NCBI GenBank assembly: GCA_016271365.2
Contig: CM028136.1
Location: forward strand, 472,128,001 to 472,192,000
DNA from: Neoceratodus forsteri
Lineage: Eukaryota; Chordata; Ceratodontiformes; Ceratodontidae
Length of the DNA: 64,000 nucleotides
Direction of reading: 5' to 3'
Position 1 is the stretch's first letter. Each line of letters opens with the position of its first letter. Below are positions 35,465 through 46,340 of the stretch, piece after piece. Made by a program: the position numbers and the translations under genes. The notes beneath the pieces were generated by a model, which saw only the letters and a list, made by a program, of their open reading frames with translations, had not been told where the DNA came from and did no database searches.

Positions 35465-35480
35465 AAATATGTTGTTTATC
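35465..35480 (+). repeat. Left target-site duplication of Tx1-D
   Basis: AAATATGTTGTTTATC, repeated exactly at 42246-42261. The Tx1-B ORF1 reading continues across the two copies. Confidence 0.9.
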
Positions 35481-35726
35481 ATCACGTGATGAGCTTGGCA
35501 TGAGAGGACATCTGCGGTGCTGCTCCTAGACCCTGACTATTTTTAAAAGCTACAAAAACTCCATCCGAATCGCTGCAGCAAATTGCTTCCAGTGCTTCAA
35601 TCGGTGAAGTAATCCTGTGTGGTTGTCGGTGGTAAAATATTGCGGTTTGAGTGGTTAAATATAGTAATTTCTCTCAGCCAATGTGGTGAAGCTGACAGCG
35701 GTGCAAGGCCCAGTTAAAACACTGAG

Positions 35727-36527
35727 ATGGAGAAGTTCCTGAACCCCGCTGCGAGAGAGCCGCCTGCCAAGCGGTCAAATCGGTATCGCCAGAGCCCCAG
35801 AAGCAACTGGATAAACCAGGCTGAGAGCAAGAAGGTGGAGACACTAAGAGTATGGATGACCTAAAATGATTAAACGGTTACTGCAAGGCTTAGTTGCTGA
35901 CTTCTCTACTGTGAAGCCGGTGCTGCAGTCATTAGCACAAAGGATGGGGGATGTGGAACCTAGAGTCTCATCACAAGAATGGAAGATCTCCACCATAGAT
36001 CAGGAGTTGATCTTAGCTCGCAAAAATATTAAAAAATTAGAGGAGTGAATGGATGATCAGGAGTCCAGAAATCATAGAAATAATCTTATCCTGGCTGACC
36101 TACCAGAGAGGGCAGAGGGGTCGGACTGTGTTACCTTTAAGCAAGAACTGCTCTTTAAATTGTTGGGCCCCACACCTTATGGAGAAGCATATAATTTAGA
36201 GAGGGCTCAAAGGGCTCTAAGAGAGATGCCCCAACCGGAGCGAGACCCAGAGTGATAATCATGAGGTTCTTAAACTACAAAGAGAAATCACATGTCCTAG
36301 CTAAGGCTCGACAAAATAAAACCCTGCAGTGGAATGGTGCTTCTATTTGGTTATTCCAGGATCAGACACCCTCAGTGCAGGAGAAGCAGAATGAATACGC
36401 TGATATAAAGAAGAAGCTGTATCTTGCGGGCATAAAATTTAGGATGCAATTTCCTGCAATCCTGCATGTTTATCTTCAAACAGGGAAAACATATATTCAT
36501 CTGCTAGGGATGCAATGGAAGGTCTGA
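35727..36527 (+). pseudogene. Tx1-D ORF1 (L1-type RNA-binding protein)
   Basis: The ATG at 35727 gives MEKFLNPAAREPPAKRSNRY, a basic N-terminus, then a stop near 35860. The coiled coil follows in another frame: VLQSLAQRMGDVEPRVSSQE ... ARKNIKKLEE. A stop then splits it from MDDQESRNHRNNLILADLPE, the canonical start of the RRM ('RSRRNNLxxxGxPE'). Next come SDCVTFKQELLFKLLG and YNLERAQRALREMPQPERDP, a TGA, then IIMRFLNYKEKSHVLAKARQ, WLFQDQTPSVQEKQNEYADI and AGIKFRMQFPAILHV. Three stops in an otherwise colinear protein indicate point decay, not rearrangement. Confidence 0.88.
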
Positions 36528-37678
36528 GGTCTGAGTTACCGGCTCTATTTCAATCTACGACGTGAATATAAGTAAAAAGAAAGAAGAAGTGGTTTATTTA
36601 ACTTTCTACATTGGGGACCTGAGATAAGAGGGCTGCGAATCATGGTTTCTTCTGTTACTACCAATTTGGATTATCTTTATGTTTATGGACCTGTGATCAA
36701 AACTGCTATTTGGTGGAGAGTGGTGTTTCCCCTTGTTATTGATTTTTTTTTTCTCCTCTTCTGAATTTGAAAATGATAGGCTAGTTACAGGAAGTGTAAG
36801 GAAAGTTTAGAAAATAAATGAATGGGGGGTGTATGGGCCAATAAGGTGATTATCTTTTTTTTCAGTTTGGGTGTTCGGGGGGGCTTGTTGGGGTATTATA
36901 CTTCGAATACATTTGGAAGTAGATGAGTGTATTGAGGGGCTTCCTCCTTGGAGAATGAAAGGGATTGGGATATTGGGGAACATGGAGAGGCTGGGTACCA
37001 CGTGGCAGTTACTGATGGGGACAAGGAATGTTTAAGGGTTTTTTTTCTTTTTTTTAACGGGGTAAGCAGGTAGGGGGGTTAATGAAGTCCCCGTATGTGA
37101 AAGAGATATTCCCCATCACCTTGTGAGGGAACTATATAAGCAAAATAAAGGGACAATGGGAGTTTTCAGGGGTCAGGCACATTTCCTGGATTTTCCAGAC
37201 TGACAGGCATTCTTAAAGGGACAGGGAGTTAGTTTTATTTTGGGTGGGCAACTCCTGATTTTCTGTTGCTAACGGCTGGTTAAGAGACTGGTATAGGAGA
37301 GGTTATAGGTGTAGCATGAGTTTGAAGTTTGACATAGGTAGTAATTAAGCAGAAAGGATATGCATTGGGGGAATTATAAGCATAAGGGGAAAAGAAAAAA
37401 TGGAATAGTTAATGGATAATGGGGGTGAAAGATGGTGGGAGTTTTATGAAAAATGCTGGTCTGACTGTGGGGGCTTAGGAGCACACTGCGAATGGCTCAT
37501 CAATGAACCATTTTTCTGTAGGAGGGCGATCTTGGGATCAGGGATTGGGGAGGGAGGGTTGGGGGTATCTGGAAGGAGAGAGAGCAGCTATTGCACAGGA
37601 GAGAAGAGATAACCTAGAGATAGTTATAATAGCTGGACAGGGAATCTACTATCTGGGTATGAAATGTCTGGTATAAAA
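36528..37678. other. Inter-ORF spacer of Tx1-D
   Basis: No coding motif. T-rich and G-rich runs ('gggggg' blocks) are frequent. Length matches the spacer of Tx1-A. Confidence 0.6.
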
Positions 37679-40600
37679 ATGATTTCATGGAATGTAAAAG
37701 GTCTTGGGGTAGGCGTAAAAGAATGGTAATTATGAGACACATCGAACAAATGGGGTGCATATTGCTGCAATACTAGAGACTCACTTGTTGTTGGAAGAGT
37801 TGCCTCAGTTAAAGAGGAGTTGGATAAACCAGGTATATGGTGTTGGGAGAGAAACATCTTCAGGTGGGGTGGTGATTTTAATTGGAAAAAATTGTCCATA
37901 TATTATTGAAAAGGTATTGGGTAGGGATGATTGCAGGGGGATATACCTTTTAGGTGCTATATTGGGTAAAGAGTTATCAATTGCATCTATAAATGGCCCT
38001 ACACTGCCTAACCCTCAGTTTCTAGCCTCAGTGGAGATAGATATTGCTTTGTTAACTTCACATCCTCTTATTATAGCAGGAGACTGGAATCTCTGTATAA
38101 ATAATTGGGAGGATAGAATACCGCCATCCAGAAGGCCCCTATCAGGGGCTCAGGTGGCTTTATCCAGATTAATGGAGGTTGCAGCATTAACGGATCTGAT
38201 TACGACCCATGCAGTTGGAGGTAATAATATGACTTTTTATTCTGCAGTGCATAAAAGTCATTCCAGAATAGATTTTTTTTTTGGTCAATAGGGAGGCTCT
38301 TAGGGAGATTAAGGAGATATCTACCAGGTGCAGGATTTTATTGGACCATTCCCCAGTTCAACTGACTTGGGAACAAGGGAATATTCCCTCTCGACCCTAT
38401 AGGTGGAGGTTGAATGACTCACTTTTTTCAGATACTGCAATCCTGAGTAAATTAGTAGGCGCTTTACAGGATATTATACAGAATCAATGACCTACATTGC
38501 AAAATAAGGGTTTAGCTTGGCCTACATGTAAGGTATTATACTCAGGGATAGCAAGGAGTTATGAGGTAAGGCAAAATAGTATGAGAAGAGCTAAGGAGGA
38601 ATTCTTAATGGGACTATCAATTCTTTGGCACCTAAGGAGGGGACTTCAGGGGAGATAGACTCTGAGCTTCAAAGCTTGTGACAGGAGATGGCTGACATTA
38701 CTTATAGTAAAGTGGAATTTTGGCTTGAAAAAATTCAAGCTAAATACTTGCTGCAGGGAGATGTCCCAGGGTGTTTGCTGACAGCTAAAGTTAAAGAGTG
38801 GGAAGCAGTAGAACAATCCCGGTTATACGACAGGGTGGAGCTGTCATTACAGATCCTCTACAAATGGCGGAGGCTTTGCGTCCTACTATAAAGAAATTGA
38901 TCAGTTACAGCAAGTTGTTGGAAAAGAATTAACACATTCTTAGATAGTGTTTCTTTACCAGTCCTGGATACAGATCAGGCTAAGAAATTAGCAGCATTGA
39001 TCAGTGAAGAGGAGATAATTGCGGCGATTCAGGCCTTACCCTCTGGCAAAACTCTGGGGCCAGACGGTCTTATGTCCAAATTTTATCAAGTGCACTTGCA
39101 TACTGTACTTCCCCTGTTAAAAGATTTATTTAATAGTATAATGCAGGATGGGGTGCCTCACCCACCGTTATACCAGGCCTATATTACATTGGTTCCCAAA
39201 CCGGATAAACCTAAAGATCTACTTGGTAGCTATAGGCCCATCTCATTGATGAATCAGGATATTAAGATTCTTACAAGGATTCTAGCTAATAGAATCTTGA
39301 ATATTGCACCAAACCTAATAAGTCCTGAGCAGGTGGGTTTTATGCCAGGAAGGGGGGCATATGATGCTCTTAGAAAACTACATCATATACTTAGTTCTGC
39401 CCCAGACTCTCTATTACCCTTAGCTTTGATATCACTGGACGCTGATAAGGCTTTTGACAGGTCTCTCATCCATTTTTGTTTGCCACTATGGAGAGGATGG
39501 GTTTCCTGAAGGGCCTGGTCAGAGGTATCAGAAATTTATATTCGGCTCCTACGGCTAGGGTAATGTGTAATGGGTATGTTTCCTCAGACTTATTGGCTAA
39601 TGGAACAAGGCAGAGATGCCCCTTATCTCCAATATTGTTTAATATTTATTTGGAACCATTATTAACAGTTATTAAAAATGATGTTGGCGTTAAGGGGATC
39701 TCGATTGCGGGAAGGGAATTAAAATGTACAGTCTAGGTGGATGATATTCTTTTGCACCTGGTCAATCCTGGGGTATGTTTCCCCAGAACTGTTGAACTCA
39801 TAAGCCAATTTTCTAAAGTGTCAAATTATAAACTAAATCTGACTAAGACACCGATTCTCCCTTTGATGCCCCATGTGTGTAGAGATGACTTTGCTCCAAT
39901 GCAAATATACTGGACTGGAGACCGGATAAAGTATTTGGGAATATGGGTTACTGCTTGCTGGGAGGATGGTGCTGCATTGAATTTGAATAAGGTGCTGGCC
40001 ACAATTAATGGGGATGTGCTTAGATGGAACAAGCTTCCTTTAAACTTTGCGGCTAGATTGGGCCTAATTAAAATGAATCTGATGCCAAGATGATTGTACC
40101 CAGTATATTTGGCCCCGTATAGTATCCCCAAAATATGGTTCATTAAAATTAGAAGAATACTCTCCAGGTTCCTATGGAATTCAAAGCCCCTAGGAGAAAA
40201 ACAGAAGGTGTTATATTTGGCGCAGGATGGGGGGTTGAAACTGCCAGACTATATACTTGTACTATGTAGCGAGTCAATTGGGTATTATGAGTCGCTGGGG
40301 TCCAGGGGATGAGGAGGAAGTGTATACTCCAATATGGCTGCAGTTGGATAGGCAGTTGTTAAAGAAATTGGCATAAGACCAGAGGCATTGCTTTTGCCAA
40401 TCCAGGAAAATACTTTGGTAAAGCAACTAGGACTCCGATTGAAAAACTACTGAAGGCGTGGTGGATGTTTCTTACACCTTCTCAGAGAAAGGAACAGGCA
40501 AAGGCAGTAGTGCAGCCAGTGTTAGGAAATCCCAATTTTATGATTGGGGGCAAGTTCATCACTAAGCGTTGGGCAGCACAGTTAGAGAGGCCTCACATTA

Positions 40601-41024
40601 AGGAGGTTATACAAGATAATAGAGTTGTTCTCCGGTGAGATGTGAGTCTATGAATTTTTAAAAAGAATTCAGGTGGTTAAAATGTTGAGAAGGCTGGGAA
40701 GGAACTGGGGTTCACCAACAAATCTTTTACTTGGGAAAATCTTTCTGCATTAAATCTATCATCCAATTGTTTATCCAAGGTACATAAGGTATTATTGGAC
40801 TGCCTCAGTCTGAAGTCCCCAGTAAAAATATTATATTGGGGAGGGCAATGGCCCTCAACAGTTAACTTGGATGGTATTTGGAAAGGCATCAATATATACC
40901 TATACCCAGGTATAGAATTATGCAGTACTTTATTGCTTCAAATAAGTATTTTACCCTAAGAAGTTGTGTGATAGACAGCTTAGACAGACAGATCTCTGTT
41001 TTAGATGTGGGGATGAGCTAGGTG

Positions 41025-41571
41025 ACACCCTACATGCAGTAGCGGAGCAGATTTGGGATCATTTGGAGCCAGGGAGGCCATTCAGTCAATGACAGGCTCC
41101 ACAATGGGCACTAAACAGTGACTAAAGATGGTGGCAGGGTGCCACAACTCACACTGGGGCAGCCAGGAGGGCGACCACCCCCAGCCCCCTCTGGCTCCAC
41201 CACTGCCTACATGTTATGTGTAATTGTTGTAAAATACAGTCACTATGGCTGGAAATTAAGCAACAAATGGACCCCATGTTAGACTATTCTGAGTTTATAG
41301 TGCCAGAAGTTTGTATTTTAGGGGATATGTCGCAATTAACAGGATCCACACCCAAATATCATTTATCATTGATGACAGCTATAGTTACACCCTACAGGTT
41401 ATGTGGAATTGCTGTAAAATACAGTCACTATGGCTGGAAATTAAGCAACAAATGGACCCCATGTTAGACTATTCTGAGTTTATAGTGCCAGAAGTTTGTA
41501 TTTTAGGGGATATGTCACAATTAACAGGATCCACACCCAAATATCATTTATCATTGATGACAGCTATAGTT
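41025..41571 (+). repeat. Tandem duplication of 185 bp in Tx1-D ORF2
   Basis: Copy 2 (41387-41571) begins ACACCCTACAGG and ends GACAGCTATAGTT. Copy 1 (41025-41386) begins ACACCCTACATG, is interrupted by the MITE plus one 8-bp duplication (177 bp), and ends the same way. Only a few substitutions separate the copies, e.g. tcgcaatt/tcacaatt. 185 is not a multiple of 3, so the duplication shifts the frame. The encoded stretch is LWLEIKQQMDPMLDYSEFIV. Confidence 0.92.
41037..41205. mobile_element. 169-bp hAT MITE with 8-bp duplication
   Basis: Ends CAGTAGCGGAGC and (reverse complement of the right end) CAGTGGTGGAGCC form short inverted repeats. CCTACATG lies on both sides (41029-41036 and 41206-41213). 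This is the hAT pattern. The second copy of the local tandem duplication lacks it, giving an empty site (CCCTACAGGTTATGTG) for comparison. No coding capacity. Confidence 0.88.
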
Positions 41572-42245
41572 AAATCTTTCATATTGAAACATTGGAAAGA
41601 TGATCAATGTCATGATTATAAACACTGGGTGAGGGATCTTATATAGCCCTAGGTAGAATTAGGAGATTTTTGTGTTTGAGGTAAGAAGGGTCTGTTTGAT
41701 AAAAGATGGTCGACTTTGGAGACCATCTATCATTACAGGTTGGCAGTAATGAAATATAGATCTGTCTGTCGGGTTGGGATTAGTACAAAGAAGATTGAGC
41801 TGCAGAGTTGGATGGCTTAAATGAACATGGTATAGTGCCTAGTGGCAACATTCCATAAGTTTCTGTCCAGCGAGGTGGTTTATATGGAATTACTAGGTGG
41901 ATCTGGGCTATGCCATGCTGGGTGATAAATAGCTGTGCTCTCTCTCCTTCCAGGGACACAGCGGGGTTCTCCATTCAAGTTAATTAGTGTTATAAGTTTA
42001 CAACTAAGGGTAATATATTCTAATGTATTGGTCAAAATGTGCTAATACATAATGGAGGTCAACCCAATTGCTGTGTGTGTATATAGTTATGGGTGTATAT
42101 AGGTTACACAACCAGTTTTGGGTTTGTGGAGCCTGGAGGAATCAGGTTAGTGTATGTATGTATGTATGTATGTATGTCTGTATGGCTTGTCTGTACGGAA
42201 AAAACAAAATCAATAAAATGTTTGAAAAAAAATATATAAATAAAT

Positions 42246-42330
42246 AAATATGTTGTTTATCCATGCAGTTTAATAGCCTGAGAATTAAAGGTCTGGGTGA
42301 TGGGGTGGATATACAGCTGCGGAGGTATTA
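42246..42330 (-). pseudogene. Tx1-B ORF1, upstream fragment beyond Tx1-D
   Basis: The first 16 bases are the second copy of the Tx1-D duplication. From there the minus strand reads CISTPSPRPLILRLLNCMDK and QHIF, which is the RRM region ('RPxIxRxLNxxDKxxIL') of a Tx1/L1-type ORF1 and is expected just upstream of the fragment at 35079-35464. Similarity fades by about 42330, so the rest of Tx1-B's 5' end is missing or unrecognised. Confidence 0.7.
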
Positions 42331-42339
42331 AGTATGATC

Positions 42340-43124
42340 TTCATGCGCGTTTACGCTTTTTTAGAATTCTTTGCTCATCTCTACAGGTTGCACGGTTTGT
42401 GCGACCGGTCTGAAATCTTCAGGGAATGTGCAGCCAGGGTCTCCAATGTGCCTTTTGAAGATTTTGTGAAAATATTAAACGTTCAAAAGTTATTCAAAAA
42501 ACAATTTCCCATTATAAGTCAAAGGGAAAAGTTAACAAAAAGTTCAACAGTGTTGCAAATGCAGTTTTACTTTCATAAATGGCCTTTTACTGTCCAAATC
42601 CGCCATTTTATTTTCAGTTGGTCATCAGAAAATGCTTGACATTTAAATTTGAGACCCTCTAGCAACCTAATTCTTTTGTATTCACCTAGTTGGACCCTGA
42701 GGATGCTAGGCATGTCTTTATTTTGGGGTAAAACACCCCAGAAATATGTTTTTCAAATTTCTGGAAAAAGTACTTTCGCAAAGTACTTTCGCATTTGCGA
42801 CACTGTCACATGAATTTGCGAAAGCTTTCGCAAAGTTCGACAGTACTTTTCCAGGCTGTGGGAAAATGACAGCAATTCTTTGCCACCCTGCTGCAAAAGA
42901 ACTGTTTGGTCTTTTGGGCTGAAATTTGGAGGGAACACAGCCAACATCTCACAGATGTGCCTTTCAGTATTTCAGTGAAAAAATATTACAGGGCAGCAAA
43001 GTTACGGCACTCCAAAGTTGACACTTTTCCCCATAGGATAACATTCACGTCCATACATTACAGGAATCCTTTGCAGCCCTGCTGCAAAATTCACTATTTC
43101 TCATTATCATTCTCAAAAAGGAAA
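42340..43124. other. Unassigned repeat-like DNA with diverged direct repeat and palindrome
   Basis: No gene. A block near 42395-42475 (gaccggtctgaaatcttc ... aatgtgccttttgaagatttt in parts) recurs in diverged form near 42907-42980 (gtcttttgggctgaaattt ... gatgtgcctttcagtattt in parts). Between them, 42766-42860 is palindromic around 'aaagtactttcgcaaagtac' and 'tttgcgaaagctttcgcaaa'. It could be an old transposon interior. Confidence 0.4.
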
Positions 43125-43465
43125 TTAGAGCAAAATCTCCATTTAATACATTAGTTAGAGTTGTTCCACAGCGACAAAAGTGAGAAATTCAGTGTTAGGG
43201 TTGAAAGCCCCTTGGACTCCCCGCCCACACCCCAAATGGCATCAGGGTGCGCATTGGGGTTATTAGTCCTAACTCTTACCCCATTCTCCTATACCTCTGC
43301 TTCTTCACACATCTAATGGGGTGAGAGTTGAGACCCACAACCCCAATGCACACCCGATGCGGTTGGGGATAATGAGGAAGAGTCCAAGGGGGGCTTTCAA
43401 CTCTAATTTCCTGCTTTTAACGCTGTGAAATAACTAACTAATGCATTAAATGGAGTTTTACCTCT

Positions 43466-43467
<2 letters not shown>
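43125..43467. mobile_element. Foldback element, family 1 copy a
   Basis: Two arms of about 150 bp: the left begins TTAGAGCAAAATCTCCATTT and the right (reverse complement) TTAGAGGTAAAACTCCATTT. Both contain ATTAGTTA, the 'gttgaaagcccccttggactc'-like block and 'aaccccaatg'. No ORF. A related element with the same order of blocks lies at 47969-48344. No clear target duplication; the right end abuts an AT microsatellite. Confidence 0.7.

Positions 43468-43468
<1 letters not shown>

Positions 43469-43544
<76 letters not shown>
43469..43544. repeat. AT dinucleotide microsatellite
   Basis: About 75 bp of uninterrupted AT repeats between two foldback elements. Confidence 0.97.
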
Positions 43545-43549
<5 letters not shown>

Positions 43550-43683
43550 GCAGGAGTGGGAGAGAAATATTCTCACTCCTGCAGAGTGAGCTGTGTATTC
43601 TCACGAGTGCAAGGCACAAGTGAAAATACAGCTCATGAGGCAGGAGTGAGAATATTTTCCATATCCCATGATCTGCCCATCAT
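43543..43683. mobile_element. Short hairpin (foldback) element
   Basis: ATGATGGGCAG at the left and CTGCCCATCAT at the right are perfect inverted termini. The arms also pair internally: 'aatattctcactcctgc' with 'gcaggagtgagaatatt', and 'gagctgtgtattctcac' with 'gtgaaaatacagctc'. Total 141 bp with a short loop. Non-coding. Confidence 0.8.
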
Positions 43684-44063
43684 GTGTTGATTTATGCCAC
43701 AGGGTGAGAGCTTTAGGAACATTTTTTTCTGATTCTGTGTGTTTCCTGCTCATTCTGTGTGTGCTGTCAGTGTGTGTGTGTGTTCTGAATGGACTGGGAG
43801 TGAGAAACACAGCTGACAGTGTTTTGCAAAGCTAATTGAGTAAGTCAGAGGCTCACTGAGAAAGACAAATTGCTGCAAGTAGCACTGAGAAACAGAAAGT
43901 GCTTTGTAAAAGAGTTTCATTTAGAATTCAAGCTATTTTGAATCTGAGATCAGCACAGTAATGGGCTAGGAAAGTCAGAAGCACAATGGGACACAGGTGA
44001 GAGTCAGTTGCAAAACTAATTGAGTAAGTTGCAGCTTCAGTGGGAAAGAATAAGAAAACTTAA

Positions 44064-44205
44064 AGAAGTGGTATAGCACAGTGGTTTGAGGATCTGAACT
44101 GTTAGGGTTCTGAGCTGTAAATCTTGAGACCTGAGTTTGAATCCCACAGCTCCCACTTGCATACTGTGTGATTCTGAGTAAGTCACTTAACTTTTTTTTA
44201 TGCTT
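44064..44205 (+). mobile_element. MIR-like tRNA-derived SINE
   Basis: Box A-like 'tatagcacagtggttt' and box B-like 'gagtttgaatcccac' lie about 55 bp apart, followed by 'ctgtgtgattctgagtaagt' and 'cacttaac', the tail shared by MIR/CORE-SINEs and L2. About 140 bp, old and diverged. Confidence 0.7.
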
Positions 44206-44773
44206 CCAGGTTGCACCTGTAAACAAACTTTCAGCTTAGTGTGTCTCTCTCTCCTAGTAAAAACAAATGTAAAAGATAAAGGGTGGGATATTCAGACTGG
44301 GATATTCAGACTGCACCAGGTTATGGTGCAAGCCTGGACCCTGGCACAACTGGGATGTACCAGGGTGTCGACAGGGTGATATTCAATGGTGCACTTTCAC
44401 CATGCAGGCCCATAACTTTGGCCATTTTAAATATTTTCACCCCATATTTTCAACTAGGGCTGTGCGAATACCTTTTCCTGAATATTCGGCGGAATATTCG
44501 GTATTTGGGTCCCAAGTATTAAGTATTCGATATTCGGCTAGAAAAGGTGTTTTTTTAAGGAAACTTTAAAAAAGGCACTTCAGCAACACCATTAATCACC
44601 CATTGAACCTGGTATACCATATACACCTTAATGACACTTCAGCCACCAACATTGAGCTCTCACTAATGCAATACAAGCTTCATGTCGCACACTCGATCCA
44701 CCACAACACACACATAGCACTCTGAAAACAATATCAAGCATTGCATTGGGTCAGCACTAGAGGGTGTTCATGG

Positions 44774-45181
44774 TCACAGACACGGGGTAGAAGGTGCTTC
44801 AGCCATGGACATAGGAATAGTGGTAGCAGTGGCTGCAGTAGTGGTGACAGCTGAAAGGGTGGCTGCTGCAAGAATGGCACTGGTGGTGGTGAGATGGGCA
44901 CTGGCTGTGGATGTAGCAGCCGTAGTGGTAGCAGTGGGGACACTGGTGGTGGTGTCTGCTGCTTGCTGCACAAAGCATGTATGCTCTAATTCCCCCCTAC
45001 TATTGCACAACAGGATGTGACAGTGAACGCACAGATGGACAGGTAGTGACACTAGCAGTAGTAGTACTGCTAATGGGATTAGTGGTAGTAATACTATTAC
45101 CAATGCTACAAGAACTAAAAGGCTTGCTTGGGGAGAACAATATTTGAGCCCATCGAATAAAGAGAGACACCTGTATGTCAT
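44774..45181 (-). pseudogene. Possible BED-finger/Ala-Thr-rich remnant in hAT element
   Basis: A 135-codon minus-strand frame reads CVHCHILLCNSRGELEHTCF then a long Thr/Ala-rich tract (TTTSVPTATTTAATSTASAH). A C-x2-C start with a later His/Cys pair is compatible with the N-terminal BED finger of hAT transposases, whose linker is often low-complexity. The finger is not well formed and there is no transposase domain downstream. It may equally be a low-complexity chance frame. Confidence 0.3.
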
Positions 45182-46340
45182 TGTCTATGTAGTCTATCTC
45201 ACCACCTTCTCCGGAATTGTATTATGTATCAATAATTTACAGTGGAGCAAGACAAGATGCAATTCAGTACTTTGCAGTAAATGACAAGGCACAAAATATT
45301 AGATGACTGGAGGACTTAATTGCCATTAAATTACACTGCTCCTTGCAGCATTCTGCAGCATTTACAGCAATGTTGCAAGATACTGCATATGTACTGTCTG
45401 GCACCACAGTATGAACTATGTTCTATAATCTTGATGCAGTGTTTCATCCTTGGGTATGTTAGTTGTGGATTGTTTTGTTACAAGAGCATCTCAGTCTCAT
45501 TCATTTTAACTTCACTTATTTATAGTGTGTGTTTCTTTAAGGGTTGTATATTCATAGCGTGTTTGTACGTTCCTGACATGCACCCTGACAAAGACCAGGT
45601 TCTGGTCAAAGCACCAGGGCTCTATTGGCATCCTCAGCCTTAGCACAAACAAATGTATTGGCAACTTTATGCTGCACTGCTTAACTGTATTTTGTTACTG
45701 CAGCCCCCCTGAGTGCTTCCTTTGTTCTACATAGATTGTTTGGAGTTTGGCAGCCCAGGGACAATACTAGCAGTAATTGTGTGGATGTGCTGTATGTTTG
45801 TGGTCTATCATCCTGTCCCTCACCACTTGGGGCCAGCGGTGCATATGCTTTGCTGAGGTTGGACCACACATGTTTGCAAGAATGCTAAAACAAGATGGAT
45901 CAGGTCACTACAGGTTACTGGGTAAAACACAAACTATTGCTATGTAGTACCTGTGTGTGTGATGCTTTACTTAATGCTTGTGGAACTACAGTAATACACC
46001 AACCCTTCCAGTTATACTGCACCACAAAAAGTAGCAGTAAAGAAAAACACTGCTACTAAGAAGGGAAGAAAAGGGCAACCTATTTAGTCAAACATGGAAC
46101 CGAGCAAGGAACAGACAGATGACTTACAGTTAACTCAGTAAGACAAGCCTGCCCCACTAAGTGCAATGGTTTAATTAACAAAACAACAATAAACAAACAA
46201 AAAAAATGCATGTGCACACACACACGGCACAGACTCACAGGGGGATATATTTCACAAGCACAGTTTAATTGTGTGTAGTGGGCTATAGAAGTTGGGGGGA
46301 GAGAGAGAGAAGAAGAAGAAGGGGGAGTCAGCCACCATGT

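Larger units (their letters stand above)
29415..35480 (-). mobile_element. Tx1/L1-like LINE (Tx1-B), main part
   Basis: A minus-strand element with ORF2 (33163 down to about 29500) and the C-terminal half of ORF1 (about 35464-35080). Its ORF1 is broken at 35480 by Tx1-D and resumes on the other side from 42262. Its 3' end abuts the L2-A tail near 29403-29415; no poly(A) run is visible, so the exact 3' boundary is uncertain. It is more decayed than Tx1-C, with many stops and frameshifts. Confidence 0.85.
37679..41646 (+). pseudogene. Tx1-D ORF2 (endonuclease-reverse transcriptase)
   Basis: Endonuclease: MISWNVKGLG, ETHLLLEELPQLKRSWINQ, SGGVVILIGKNCPYI, LIIAGDWNLCINNWEDRIPP and SHSRIDFFFGQ. 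RT: IQALPSGKTLGPDGLMSKFY, GSYRPISLMNQDIKILTRIL, SPEQVGFMPGRGAYDALRKL, ALISLDADKAFDRS, NGTRQRCPLSPILFNIYLEP. The catalytic motif at 39734-39745 reads stop-V-D-D where the sister copy Tx1-A has YADD. Then YKLNLTKTPILPLMPH, IKYLGIWVTACW, LGLIKMNLMPR and FLWNSKPLGEKQKVLYLAQD. The Cys-containing C-terminal region near 40990-41220 (LCFRCGDELGDTL) is interrupted by the MITE. Start chosen by the ISWNVKG motif. Confidence 0.9.
35481..42245 (+). mobile_element. Full-length Tx1/L1-like LINE (Tx1-D)
   Basis: A 6.77-kb element bounded by a 16-bp exact duplication and inserted in ORF1 of Tx1-B. Order: 5' UTR with ATCACGTGATG at its very start, ORF1 (35727-36527), spacer (about 1.15 kb), ORF2 (37679-41646), and a 3' UTR with a TATG microsatellite (about 42148-42184), AATAAA and an A-rich tail. 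It carries a 169-bp hAT MITE and a 185-bp tandem duplication in ORF2. Stops and frameshifts throughout show that it is dead. Confidence 0.92.

Noticed and set aside
43469..43544. AT tract as a replication origin or promoter
   Set aside because: A plain dinucleotide microsatellite with no adjacent gene start.
44733..44973. Pro/Leu-rich minus-strand frame in the hAT element
   Set aside because: It is the alternative reading of the same low-complexity tract as the Thr/Ala-rich frame.
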